Positions 17,704 through 25,823 are shown, counted from the stretch's first letter. The stretch is 64,000 nucleotides of DNA from Cohnella zeiphila (GCF_014212055.1 NZ_JACJVO010000024.1:62001-126000), one strand, 5' to 3'. The notes: generated from the sequence alone by a model not told the origin. A program made the numbers and translations.

Positions 17704-17757
17704 CGAATGTATGTTCCCTTTTTAATTATACCAAACATATGTTCCCAATTGTAACCA
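17704..17757 (-). promoter_or_regulatory. LexA-controlled promoter of the IS1595-like gene
   Basis: Two sites match the B. subtilis LexA/DinR consensus CGAACRNRYGTTYC at 13 of 14 positions each: CGAATGTATGTTCC (17704-17717) and CAAACATATGTTCC (17732-17745). On the minus strand a perfect -10 TATAAT (17730-17725) lies between them, with TTACAA as a possible -35 18 bases upstream. The upstream box fills the spacer and the downstream box covers the start region. Confidence 0.75.
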
Positions 17758-17775
17758 AAACTTTTCCAACCGTTT

Positions 17776-18011
17776 CCTGATCGAAGGGGATTTCGGAGGG
17801 TTAAGCAAATGTGCGAAAGCAGCCTGATTAACGGGGATTTCGACGGAAGGAGAACAAGTAATACGAAAGAGCCGGCTCCTGAGCGACGGGGATTTCGAAG
17901 TTAAGGAAAAACAGAACGTCCTCGGAGGCGTCCTGAGCGAGAGGGATTTCGAAAGAAAGCAAAAATAAGAGGCAATGGGCGCTGGTTGACCTGAGCTAGA
18001 GGGATAACCCC
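17776..18011 (+). repeat. Five-copy array of the 22-bp dispersed repeat
   Basis: Copies start at 17776, 17823, 17878, 17932 and 17990, so the steps are 47, 55, 54 and 58 bases. The core is CCTGAGCGACG followed by GGGGATTTCGAA. The first two copies diverge in the middle and the fifth is degenerate (CCTGAGCTAGAGGGATAACC). The 25-36 base stretches between copies are unrelated apart from a purine-rich start (such as AGAAAGCAAAAA). The array fills the gap between the IS1595-like gene and the next operon. No gene lies in it. Confidence 0.85.
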
Positions 18012-18026
18012 CAAGGACAGGAGCAC

Positions 18027-18063
18027 AAAAAGAAGAAGCCCCCTACATACGGGCGGCTTCTTC
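18027..18063 (-). terminator. Terminator of the organophosphate-type ABC operon
   Basis: On the minus strand GAAGAAGCC-G-CCC (18063-18051) pairs with GGG-GGCTTCTTC (18043-18032), with one bulged G and a 7-base loop, followed by TTTTT. The hairpin overlaps the last codons of the final gene. Confidence 0.8.
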
Positions 18064-18882
18064 CTTGGCCATCGAACGAATGTAGAAAAATCCGAGAACC
18101 GAGCAGAGGAGAAACGTGAAGACGGCGATGGCGGCCGCTTGCTCCCGTTCCTGGAACACGCCGAACACTTGCTCCATCGCGACGCCCAGCATCTGCGGAG
18201 AATTCTGGCCGATGAGGAACGGAGCGGTGAAGGAGCCGATCACGCCCATGAACACGAACGTCAGCGCAACTAGGAACGTCTTGTAGGACAGCGGGAGAAT
18301 AATTCGGAAAAAGATGCCGAGCTTTCCCGCTCCGACGTCTCTGGCGCTCTCGATGACGGAGCCCGGAATGCCTGCGATCGCCGAGCTGAGCAGCATGGTG
18401 GTGAACGGGATGTTAAACCACAGGTTCGCGATAATGAGCCCCTTCTCGTCGAAAATGATCCGCGGCAGCGTCACCCCGAAAGGAAGAAGCAGTCTCGACA
18501 GCCAGCCGTGATTGCCGAGCAGGTTCATCAAGCCGTACGTGGCGATGACGCCGGGAATGAACATCGGGATCATATACGTCCGGCGGATCCACCCGGCCAG
18601 CTTGCCGGGGCTGAACCGCAGGTACAATGCCAGCGCGTAGCCGATCAGAAGGACAAGCGCGCAGGAGATCACCGTGATCTTCAGCGTGAACCAAATGTTG
18701 TTCCGCATCCCTTTGTCCGTGAACAGCCACTCGTAACGGCTCAAGTCGTAGCCGCCGGCCTCGTTCCGCAAGCTCTCGATGAAGGATTGCACGATCGGGA
18801 TCACGACGACGACGAGAAGAAGCAGGAACGAAGGGGTGACGAGGACCAGCCCCCACAGGGCTTGCTTCCGCTCCTTCGTCAT
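18043..18882 (-). CDS. ABC transporter permease (spermidine/iron/phosphonate type)
   Basis: 279 residues, six membrane segments, with the binding-protein-dependent permease loop SVIESARDVGAGKLGIFFRIILPL near residue 185. It is the PotB/PhnU-like half of the importer. The ATG overlaps the stop of the binding-protein gene by four bases (ATGA), so translation is coupled. It is the last gene of the eight-gene operon and ends in a terminator. Confidence 0.88.
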   Translation of the reverse strand: MTKERKQALWGLVLVTPSFLLLLVVVVIPIVQSFIESLRNEAGGYDLSRYEWLFTDKGMRNNIWFTLKITVISCALVLLIGYALALYLRFSPGKLAGWIRRTYMIPMFIPGVIATYGLMNLLGNHGWLSRLLLPFGVTLPRIIFDEKGLIIANLWFNIPFTTMLLSSAIAGIPGSVIESARDVGAGKLGIFFRIILPLSYKTFLVALTFVFMGVIGSFTAPFLIGQNSPQMLGVAMEQVFGVFQEREQAAAIAVFTFLLCSVLGFFYIRSMAKEEAARM

Positions 18883-20120
18883 TGGGCCGCGACGTCGCTT
18901 TGCCAGCGCTTGTTGATTTCGGTGCCGAGGTCGCCGATGTTGAACGTCCGGAAGCCGTCGGACACGCCTTTGAATTTATCCTGCATCTCCTGGGACATGT
19001 GGGACAGCTCGATGCCCGGGAATCCGTTCATCTTGCCCACGATAACTTCCTGCGCCTCCGAAGAGAGGACGAAGTTCAGGAATTGGTAGATGGCGTCTTT
19101 CTTGTCGGACAGTTTGTTCACCATCAGATAAGTCGGGCCGCCGTTGAACCCGGGGGTAATCTGCTGCATCTTCACGTTCGCGGACAGCAGGTTCTCGCTT
19201 TGCTGCTGGAGGATCATATCCGACCAGGCCGGGATCATGTCGACTTCCCCGTTCTGCAGCAGATCGATCGTTCCCTGGTTTTTCTTGGGATAGATCCCTT
19301 TTCCGTACACGACCGGTCCCAGGTCCTTCAACGTTTTGAAGCCGGCATCCCACTGCGACATGATGGAGGGATCGCTGTTGTGAATCGCGTCTGCCGGCAG
19401 ATCCTTGTAAATGACGGTCTGGACGAACGAGCTGCCTGCGCCGCCGGTGGACGGATCGTTATAGGCGAACTTGCCCGGATGCTGTCGAATCCAGTCCAGC
19501 AGCTCGTCCAGCGTCTTGGGCGGATTCGTTACTTTGTCGCTGTTGTAAGCAAGGAGAACCGCCGAAGAGCGATAGGGAATGGCCAGATTGGACACGTCGC
19601 TCATCGTCTGGGCGTTGACGTTCGCCAGGTTCGCAATGTCGCTCGTGCTGAGCGTCTGCCAGACGTCGTCCTTGCCTCCTTGGGTGACGACGTTGATGCC
19701 GTCCTCGTAAAGGTCGATGTCGCCGGCGCCTTTGCCCGCCTTCTTGGCGGCCAGAATGCGGTCGTACGTCGGCTGTGCGCCCGTGCCGGACGGAATATAC
19801 ACTTCGTCGACTTTGACGTTCGGATTCTCCTTCTCGAACATCGGAATGAGCGTATCCCACAGATCCTTCACGTTCTGGGAACCGGTAAAGTAGAAATGGA
19901 ATTTGACCGGATCGCCGGACGCGGTTGTCGCGGACGAGGAAGCGGAGGCGGAGGGAGACGCGGAAGAAGAAGCAGACGAGGAAGGCGAAGGAGATGCGGA
20001 ATTCGAACTGCCGCTCGCGTCGGAGCCGGAATTGTTGGAGCTGCCGCAACCGGCCGCAAGAACGGCAAGCGACAGGGTCAGGGCGGCGATCGCCGCAGGC
20101 TTTTGATTCTTTTGGAACAT
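18879..20120 (-). CDS. ABC transporter substrate-binding lipoprotein
   Basis: About 413 residues. The signal peptide has lipobox LAAGC, a long Ser/Ala/Pro linker follows (to about residue 70), and then a periplasmic-binding fold of the spermidine/iron/2-aminoethylphosphonate class begins (VKFHFYFTGSQNVKDLWDTLIPMFEKENP). Late motifs such as PTYLMVNKLSDKKDAIYQFLNF fit that class. Starts at ATG 20120, 20129 and 20132 are possible. GGGAGG at 20133-20138 is best placed for 20120. The ligand cannot be read from sequence. Operon partners suggest a phosphorylated compound. Confidence 0.87.
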   Translation of the reverse strand: MFQKNQKPAAIAALTLSLAVLAAGCGSSNNSGSDASGSSNSASPSPSSSASSSASPSASASSSATTASGDPVKFHFYFTGSQNVKDLWDTLIPMFEKENPNVKVDEVYIPSGTGAQPTYDRILAAKKAGKGAGDIDLYEDGINVVTQGGKDDVWQTLSTSDIANLANVNAQTMSDVSNLAIPYRSSAVLLAYNSDKVTNPPKTLDELLDWIRQHPGKFAYNDPSTGGAGSSFVQTVIYKDLPADAIHNSDPSIMSQWDAGFKTLKDLGPVVYGKGIYPKKNQGTIDLLQNGEVDMIPAWSDMILQQQSENLLSANVKMQQITPGFNGGPTYLMVNKLSDKKDAIYQFLNFVLSSEAQEVIVGKMNGFPGIELSHMSQEMQDKFKGVSDGFRTFNIGDLGTEINKRWQSDVAAQ

Positions 20121-20128
20121 GTTGATCA

Positions 20129-21178
20129 TCATCCTCCCGTGGATTCGTTCGTATGGGGATAAGCTATCGTTTTGGCAAAAGAAATGCCGACATTCTGCCC
20201 GATGTCCAGCTCGCGGACGGCGTCCTTGGGCAGGAAACTCCGAACCGTGCCGCCCGTCTCGGTCTCGATCGATACCTCCGCATAATGACCGAGCACCATC
20301 GATTGCTTGATTCGCCCGCTTAGCGCCCGATCGTCCGCTGCGCCGATCCGAACGTCTTCCGGGCGAACCGCCGCGATAACCGGGCCCGCCAATCCTTTGG
20401 GATTCGGGAACTCGCCCCGCCCGACCCGGATGAACTCCCCTTGCGCCGTCCCGTCCAGAAAGTTCATCTTGCCGATAAACCGGGCGACATAAAGCGATGC
20501 GGGATCGTCGTAGATGCGCTGAGGCTCGCCGATCTGCTCGACGCGGCCGTTGTTCATGACGACAATCCGATCGGACAGCGCCAGCGCTTCCTCCTGGTCG
20601 TGGGTCACGAACACCATGGTCAGGCCGGTCTGCGCCTGAATCTCCCTCAGCTCCTCCCTCATCTCGTGGCGAAGCTTGGCGTCGAGCGCGGAGAACGGCT
20701 CATCGAGCAGCAGCACCGCAGGCTGCAGCAGCAGAGACCGGGCGAGCGCGACGCGCTGCTGCTGGCCGCCCGAGAGCTGGCCCGGCAGCTTCTTCTCCGC
20801 GCCGGGCAACCGTACGAGACGCAGCGCGCCGGCTACCGCTTCGCGGATCTCCGCCTTCGATTTCTTGCGTATTTTAAGACCGAATGCCAGGTTCTCGTAC
20901 ACCGACATATGCGGCCATAGATTGTAGCTTTGGAACACCATGGTGGTCGGACGTTTCTCCGGGGGAAGCTTCACGACGCTGCGGCCTTCGATCTGGATGT
21001 CTCCCGAGTCCGGCTCGAGAAATCCGCCGATGCTGCGCAGCACAGTCGTTTTGCCGCAGCCGGAAGGCCCGAGCAGCGTGACCAGCTCTCCTTTGGCCAC
21101 GTCCAGATTGATGTCGGAGACGCCCTCGCCCGTCCTGTAGCGCTTCGACAAGTCTTTGATCGATAGCTGAATGCTCAT
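20129..21178 (-). CDS. ABC transporter ATP-binding protein (PotA/FbpC/PhnT class)
   Basis: 349 residues. Walker A is GPSGCGKTT (37-45), the Q loop is MVFQSYNLWPHM, the signature is LSGGQQQRVALARSLLL, Walker B is VLLLDEPFSALD and the switch is THDQEEAL. A C-terminal TOBE-type regulatory domain follows (VIAAVRPEDVRIG). It drives the two permeases encoded on either side. CGGAGG precedes the ATG. It lies 33 bases after one permease and abuts the binding-protein gene. Confidence 0.94.
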   Translation of the reverse strand: MSIQLSIKDLSKRYRTGEGVSDINLDVAKGELVTLLGPSGCGKTTVLRSIGGFLEPDSGDIQIEGRSVVKLPPEKRPTTMVFQSYNLWPHMSVYENLAFGLKIRKKSKAEIREAVAGALRLVRLPGAEKKLPGQLSGGQQQRVALARSLLLQPAVLLLDEPFSALDAKLRHEMREELREIQAQTGLTMVFVTHDQEEALALSDRIVVMNNGRVEQIGEPQRIYDDPASLYVARFIGKMNFLDGTAQGEFIRVGRGEFPNPKGLAGPVIAAVRPEDVRIGAADDRALSGRIKQSMVLGHYAEVSIETETGGTVRSFLPKDAVRELDIGQNVGISFAKTIAYPHTNESTGG

Positions 21179-21211
21179 AGGATCCTCCGCTTTCGAACCG
21201 GTAAGGTCCGT

Positions 21212-22036
21212 TTATTTGACTTGGAAGCCGCTCGCCAGCACGTCCGCGCTTACGAGCCGCTGCGCCGCCAGCAGCAGAATGAGCGTCGGAGCGGTAAGAA
21301 TGATGGAGAAGACGGCGCCCGCGCTGCTCGGAAAGTCCGAGATGATCGAATACATGACGATCGGCATCGTCTTGTAATCCGGAATCCCAACGAGGAACGT
21401 GCCTTGCGCTTCGTCCAGCGAATTGAGGAACGTGAACACCGATGCGACCGCGATGCCGGGCATCGCCATCGGCAGCGTCACGCTGCGAAAGACGCGCAGC
21501 GGCGAAGCTCCGACGTCCCGCGCGGATTCCTCCTGCGCGGCGTGCACGTTGCGGAAGGCCGCCGTCGGAATCCACGTCATGAACATCAGCACGTTGATCA
21601 TGTGGATCAGCACGACGCCGAGCAGCGTGTTCATGAGCCCCAGCCGATAGAAGAGAACGGCGATCGACACGTACAGGCCCATTTTCGGGAACGCATGAGT
21701 GAGAAGGAACGAGAACAGGAAAAACCGCTTGAACGGGAACCGGATACGCGCGAATGCGTAAGCGGCCGGAATGCAGAGGACGATGGACAGCCCCGTGACG
21801 ATCGCGGCGATCAGGAACGACAAGCTGATCGACTGCGCGATATCTTCCTTCTGCAGCACGAAGCTCCACCACTTGAGCGACCATTGATGCGGCAGCGCGT
21901 CGGGGTAGGTCCACTGTCCGCTGAAGGCGAGAACGGCCAGATTGAGCAAGGGGCCGGCGAAAAAGACCGCGAATACGGTAAGCAAAATAAATTCGATGAT
22001 GCGGCGCAAACCCACTGAACGGAAATACCATAGCAC
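21212..22036 (-). CDS. ABC transporter permease (PotC/PhnV-like)
   Basis: 274 residues, six membrane segments (RIIEFILLTVFAVFFAGPLLNLAVLAFSG is the first), with the EAA loop VHAAQEESARDVGASPLRVFRSVTLPM. The start is GTG 22036, six bases after GGGGTGAT, which gives MLWYFRSVG. Longer in-frame starts overlap the LacI gene and lack ribosome sites. It is the second pore subunit of the importer. Confidence 0.88.
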   Translation of the reverse strand: MLWYFRSVGLRRIIEFILLTVFAVFFAGPLLNLAVLAFSGQWTYPDALPHQWSLKWWSFVLQKEDIAQSISLSFLIAAIVTGLSIVLCIPAAYAFARIRFPFKRFFLFSFLLTHAFPKMGLYVSIAVLFYRLGLMNTLLGVVLIHMINVLMFMTWIPTAAFRNVHAAQEESARDVGASPLRVFRSVTLPMAMPGIAVASVFTFLNSLDEAQGTFLVGIPDYKTMPIVMYSIISDFPSSAGAVFSIILTAPTLILLLAAQRLVSADVLASGFQVK

Positions 22037-22043
22037 CGGTAAA

Positions 22044-23099
22044 TCACCCCTCTCCTTCAGGCGGCGCCGCTGCCGTCTCATGGCCCGAAGGCCCGGGCCT
22101 CGTCGACTGCCGGACGATCAGCTCGCTCGCGTATTCGTTCAGCATGGGAACGCCTTCCTCCTTGCGGATCAGCCGGTCGAGCAGACCGACGGCATCCCGC
22201 CCCATCCGCTCCGTGTCCACTCTCACCGTTGTCAGGGCGGGAGCGAACATGGCGGCGGAAGCGACGTCGTCGAAGCCCATGACGGATGCCCGACCGGGAA
22301 CGTCGATGCCGCGTTCCAGCAAGGCTTTCATGACGCCGAGCGCCAGCATGTCGTTCGTCGCGAACACGGCGGTACGTCCGTCCCGCAGAAAATCGTCCGC
22401 CCGTTCCGCCATCAGCCGGTAACCGTGCTCGAAGCCGGATTCCGGGGAAGGGGCGATTTCGACGTTTTCCGCGCCGCCTAGCTTGGCGAGGCCTCGCTTG
22501 AAGCCTTCCAGACGCAAGTTGTGGCTGCGATGCTCCTGCGGCCCCGCGATGACGAGAAACCGGCGATGTCCAAGGCCGTGAAGATGCTCTGCCACCCGCT
22601 GTCCGCCTTCTTCGTCGTTGCTGACCAGATGGATCACTTCCGGATCGTCGGTAGAACCGTTCACCATCAGGTAAGGCACGTTGAACTTCTTGACGTAATC
22701 GATGACGTTCTTCCGCAGGCGGCTGATCAGGATCAGACCGTCGACCCGCTGCTCCATCAGATAGCCGGTCGAGCGAAGCGACATCTCCTGGTCGGTCTTC
22801 AGGAAGACCGAATAGCCCCGGGCTTCCGCCGCCAACAGGATCGCGTCGATCAGCTTGCCGTACAGCGGATGGGAGACGATCGGCTGCCACTCGCGGAACA
22901 CGATGACGCCGATATTGTGCGTACGCTGCGAGACCATGGCCCGCGCCACGGCGCTCGGTTTATATTGAAGCTCTTCAATGACGGCCGTTACGCGCTGGCG
23001 CACCTCTTGACTGACATAGCCTTTGCCGGAGATGACCCGGGAAGCGGTCGAGCGGGATACGCCCGCCAGTTCGGCGATCTCCTTGATGTTGTGGTTCAT
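22044..23099 (-). CDS. LacI family transcriptional regulator
   Basis: 351 residues. The LacI helix-turn-helix is at the N-terminus (IKEIAELAGVSRSTASRVISGKGYVSQEVRQRV), followed by the hinge helix and a periplasmic-binding-like ligand domain (GVIVFREWQPIVSHPLYG, VNGSTDDPEVIHLVSNDEEGG, VFATNDMLALGV, VMGFDDVASAAMFAPALTTVR). It lies inside the operon it probably controls. The ATG overlaps the stop of the glycerophosphodiesterase gene. The tandem GGGANCGATCNC sites in the operon leader are its likely operators. Confidence 0.94.
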   Translation of the reverse strand: MNHNIKEIAELAGVSRSTASRVISGKGYVSQEVRQRVTAVIEELQYKPSAVARAMVSQRTHNIGVIVFREWQPIVSHPLYGKLIDAILLAAEARGYSVFLKTDQEMSLRSTGYLMEQRVDGLILISRLRKNVIDYVKKFNVPYLMVNGSTDDPEVIHLVSNDEEGGQRVAEHLHGLGHRRFLVIAGPQEHRSHNLRLEGFKRGLAKLGGAENVEIAPSPESGFEHGYRLMAERADDFLRDGRTAVFATNDMLALGVMKALLERGIDVPGRASVMGFDDVASAAMFAPALTTVRVDTERMGRDAVGLLDRLIRKEEGVPMLNEYASELIVRQSTRPGPSGHETAAAPPEGEG

Positions 23100-23839
23100 A
23101 AACGACAGGTCTCCTGGTTCCAGTGGGCTTTGACGGCTTGCAGCGTTGCGACGTTGCGGGTCGTAATCGACTGTACGCCCCATTCGGCGCAGCGCTTCAT
23201 CCGCATCGGTTCGTCGACGGTCCAAACGTAAAGAGGCAGGCCTGCTTCCTCGGCTCGCTTCAGCAAGTTGTCGGAGACGAGCGGGTACGGCACGTTCAGG
23301 CCGAAGCAACCCGCCGATTCGGCTTCCTCGCACGCTTGCCGGACGGCTTCCTCTGGAGCCTTCGCAGCGAAGCTGACGGCCTGCACGTTCAGCAGCTTCC
23401 GCAGCAAGGGCGCTCGGCTTCGAGCCAGCATCGCCCGCGGATGCTCGCACCCGGTCAGGAAAACTTGATCGGTCATCCCTAGTGCGGCGATCAGATCGGC
23501 GAGCGGTTCCAACGACGCATCGTCTTTTACGTCCAGGTTCATAAGCACGCCCGTTTCCTTCACGATCCGCAGCGCGCTCCTGAGCTCGACGATCGGAGAC
23601 TGCGGCAAAGTGCTCAGCTCCTGAAGAGTCAGCGCCGAGATGCGGAGCTGGCGGCCGTCCGACAGTTGGATGGCGTCATCGTGGCTAAGCACGAGAGCGC
23701 CGTCTTTGGTCGCCCGGATGTCGTCCTCGACGATGTCCGCCCCATGCTTCAAGCCCGCGAAAATCGATTCGATGGAGTTCTGCGGCGTATCCATGCAGCC
23801 GGCATGAGCGGTTATCAACGGGAATGGGGGCGCTTTCAT
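23096..23839 (-). CDS. Glycerophosphodiester phosphodiesterase family protein
   Basis: 247 residues, a GDPD TIM barrel. Visible motifs are the metal-binding pattern VEDDIRATKDGALVLSHDD (usually ExDvxxTkDgxxVvxHD), NLDVKDD and TVDEPMRMKRCAEWGVQSITT. The N-terminal motif reads HAGCMDTPQNS where the family has HRGxxxxxPENT: the Arg of HRG is Ala. The enzyme would cleave glycerophosphodiesters to an alcohol and glycerol-3-phosphate, in the cytoplasm as no signal is seen. The Arg change may alter substrate choice. It is the third gene of the operon, and AGGAGG is present. Confidence 0.88.
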   Translation of the reverse strand: MKAPPFPLITAHAGCMDTPQNSIESIFAGLKHGADIVEDDIRATKDGALVLSHDDAIQLSDGRQLRISALTLQELSTLPQSPIVELRSALRIVKETGVLMNLDVKDDASLEPLADLIAALGMTDQVFLTGCEHPRAMLARSRAPLLRKLLNVQAVSFAAKAPEEAVRQACEEAESAGCFGLNVPYPLVSDNLLKRAEEAGLPLYVWTVDEPMRMKRCAEWGVQSITTRNVATLQAVKAHWNQETCRL

Positions 23840-23854
23840 GCAGCTTCACTCCTC

Positions 23855-24862
23855 CTAGTCGAAATAGATGGCATTGGTGAAAGCGATCCGTACGCTCGCC
23901 CCCCGAACGACGCCCCACAGTTCGGCACGAATCCAGAGGGGACGGGAGGCATCCGGAGGAAATGGCAGCGCGTAATCGCCGTCCGCCGGCTCGATGGTTC
24001 GTTCGGCTATCGTGCCGGCCGATCCGGTGATCAGGAGCCGGAACGGCTGAGGCTCCAATTCCCACAGTCCCTGCCGCACGGAAAATAAGATTTGGGCACG
24101 GGCCTCGAAACCGTTCGCCCCGGCCGGGACGGCTTCGCCGATGCCGTAAGCGCGGCCGGCCTCCGACCGGACCTCCATCGTCAGCAGCGGCCCGATCGTC
24201 ACGGACGCGCGTCCCGCTCCGAGCGCCGCCATCGCGGCAGCCGCTACCGTCAGCGGCTCGTCGGATCTCTCTTCCAGGCCTAGATACGTTACGGACAGCG
24301 GGTCGTCCGTCTCCGTCTGTTCGTGCCAGTCTCGGCCGGATGTTGCCGCGATTCGGACGCCCGCGTTCAGCAGCTCGGTCCACAATCCGAACGCCCGATG
24401 ATTATCCGCTTGGATCGGGGCGAACGTTTTCGACCACACCTCGATGTAATCGATCTCCCGCCAATCCTGGATTTCGAACTCCCAATAGCATCCGGTACAG
24501 ACCGGGTTCCCGATCCGGTACGGATGAGCGAGACCCGCGAGGCCTCCAAGGCGGTGCACCTCGGCGACCCCTTCCGCGATGTTGCCCGGCGTGGCCCGCC
24601 GCCAATCCGCGGCCGCCAAAGACATCGAGCCGACCGTCACCATGTGCCCGTAGAATGTCGTCCACTCCATGCCCGGAATGATCGTCAGCCCCGTCTCGCT
24701 TTCGATCCGTTCCCGGTCCTTCAGGCCCGACATCGTGTTATGGTCGGTCAGCGCGATGCAGTCGAAACCTAGCCTCCTGGCTCCGGCCGTCAGTTCCTCC
24801 AGCGTCTGCTTGCCGTCACTATGGTTCGTATGGGTGTGCAGCTCGCAGGCCAACCATCTCAT
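23855..24862 (-). CDS. CehA/McbA family PHP metallohydrolase
   Basis: 335 residues. PHP metal-site motifs appear in order: HTHTNHSDG (residues 9-17), CIALTDHNT, GMEWTTFYGHMV, GLAHPY and TSGRDWH. A C-terminal beta domain from about 230 has no assigned role. The family hydrolyses phosphoesters and related bonds. The start ATG follows GAGGAGGGGG. It lies between the unknown first gene and the glycerophosphodiesterase, which points to joint processing of an imported phosphodiester. Confidence 0.88.
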   Translation of the reverse strand: MRWLACELHTHTNHSDGKQTLEELTAGARRLGFDCIALTDHNTMSGLKDRERIESETGLTIIPGMEWTTFYGHMVTVGSMSLAAADWRRATPGNIAEGVAEVHRLGGLAGLAHPYRIGNPVCTGCYWEFEIQDWREIDYIEVWSKTFAPIQADNHRAFGLWTELLNAGVRIAATSGRDWHEQTETDDPLSVTYLGLEERSDEPLTVAAAAMAALGAGRASVTIGPLLTMEVRSEAGRAYGIGEAVPAGANGFEARAQILFSVRQGLWELEPQPFRLLITGSAGTIAERTIEPADGDYALPFPPDASRPLWIRAELWGVVRGASVRIAFTNAIYFD

Positions 24863-24892
24863 GCGTCCCCCTCCTCTCCGCAACCGTTATCG

Positions 24893-25372
24893 TCAGCTGA
24901 AAGCTGATTGATCGGTTGTCGGGTCTTCCGTCCAGATCCGCAGCCGGTATTCGCAGGTATCCGTTACGATCGAATGGACGCTAAGCGTGACGGACCACAG
25001 CCCCGACGGCAGCCGCCCTTTCGTCAAGCCGGGGGAAGACGCCGATTCGCCCAGGAACAGCTGCTGCTCCGGATCGTGCCGATGGCAGGCTCCGCGGTAC
25101 GTCTCGGGATCGTCCACGGATACGGTAATCAGATTGCTAAGAGGAAAATACCGGTCCATGCTGCCGAGAACGAGCGATCTTCGCTCCGGCTCAATGTACC
25201 GCTCGACGCACTCCTCCATCAGTTCGCGGGCCTGCTGCCGGTCGTCCAGCAGCTTCGGGCCGTAGGAGAAGTGAATGAACATTTTCGACGCCGATTGTTC
25301 CAATTGGAACGGGCAGCGAATATGAGAACGGGAATCCTCGGGTTTCAGCGTCTGCATTCGGTCGATCAGCAT
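24893..25372 (-). CDS. Hypothetical protein, first gene of the ABC/phosphoesterase operon
   Basis: 159 residues, no signal peptide or membrane segment. It contains HIRCPFQLEQSASKMFIHFSYGPKLL and a later part with SGLWSVTLSVHSIVTDTCEYRLRIWTE, a pattern that looks like a beta-sandwich accessory domain. I do not recognise a named family, though such proteins can occur beside CehA-type PHP enzymes. The ATG at 25372 is preceded by AAAGGA. It is 30 bases before the PHP gene and probably cotranslated with it. Confidence 0.7.
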   Translation of the reverse strand: MLIDRMQTLKPEDSRSHIRCPFQLEQSASKMFIHFSYGPKLLDDRQQARELMEECVERYIEPERRSLVLGSMDRYFPLSNLITVSVDDPETYRGACHRHDPEQQLFLGESASSPGLTKGRLPSGLWSVTLSVHSIVTDTCEYRLRIWTEDPTTDQSAFS

Positions 25373-25398
25373 ACCCTTCGTTCCTTTCCTGATCGGAT

Positions 25399-25443
25399 GG
25401 GAGCGATCCCACATGGGAACGATCTCACATCCCCTACTTTATA
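25399..25443 (-). promoter_or_regulatory. Operon promoter with tandem LacI-type operators
   Basis: A 16-base direct repeat, GGGAGCGATCCCACAT (25399-25414) and GGGAACGATCTCACAT (25415-25430), lies just downstream of a minus-strand -10 TATAAA (25443-25438). Each copy holds a near-palindrome GGGANCGATCNC with the central CG typical of LacI-family operators. The position would block transcription of the operon that encodes a LacI regulator. Confidence 0.6.
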
Positions 25444-25527
25444 GGGAGTTTATTCGAGCAGTATGATCGAAATGATAACTTTGTGTTAAAATGCCGGGTA
25501 CCTCAATACCTCTTATCGCGGCTTAAC

Positions 25528-25792
25528 CTCAAAATCCCCGTCCCTCAGGAGAGGGCTGCCCGAGCGTTATCTTTTTACCATTGCGCATGGAAAAGAGAAG
25601 CGAGCCAAGCGGCTGCTTCCGAGGAAAACCGGAGCAATCGTGAGCGGGGAAATGGCAACTAGCCGGGGAACGCGCTCGGCGAACCGTATGGCGCGGTGGA
25701 GATCGCCGGGCGTTACCTGAGCGACGGGGTTTTCGAAATAGGGGTCGAAAATGGAGAGACATCCACCGGACCTGAGGGACGGGGATTTCGAA
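25528..25792. mobile_element. MITE-like element with the 22-bp repeat at both ends
   Basis: The left end is an inverted copy (25528-25549, reading CCTGAGGGACG then GGGGATTTTGAG on the minus strand). The right end is a direct copy (25771-25792), with a further copy 55 bases inside it (25716-25737). The 265-bp interior has no credible gene. The ends match the repeats around the IS1595-like gene at 16.7-18.0 kb, so this could be a non-autonomous relative. No clear target duplication was found. Confidence 0.6.
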
Positions 25793-25823
25793 GGAAAGCA
25801 TGGACGGAGGGCTGAACGGCCCC

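Noticed and set aside
17776..18011. CRISPR array, since 22-bp repeats alternate with 25-36 bp unique stretches
   Set aside because: The repeats differ between copies, the steps vary from 47 to 58 bases, the same unit occurs singly and inverted elsewhere, and no cas gene is present.
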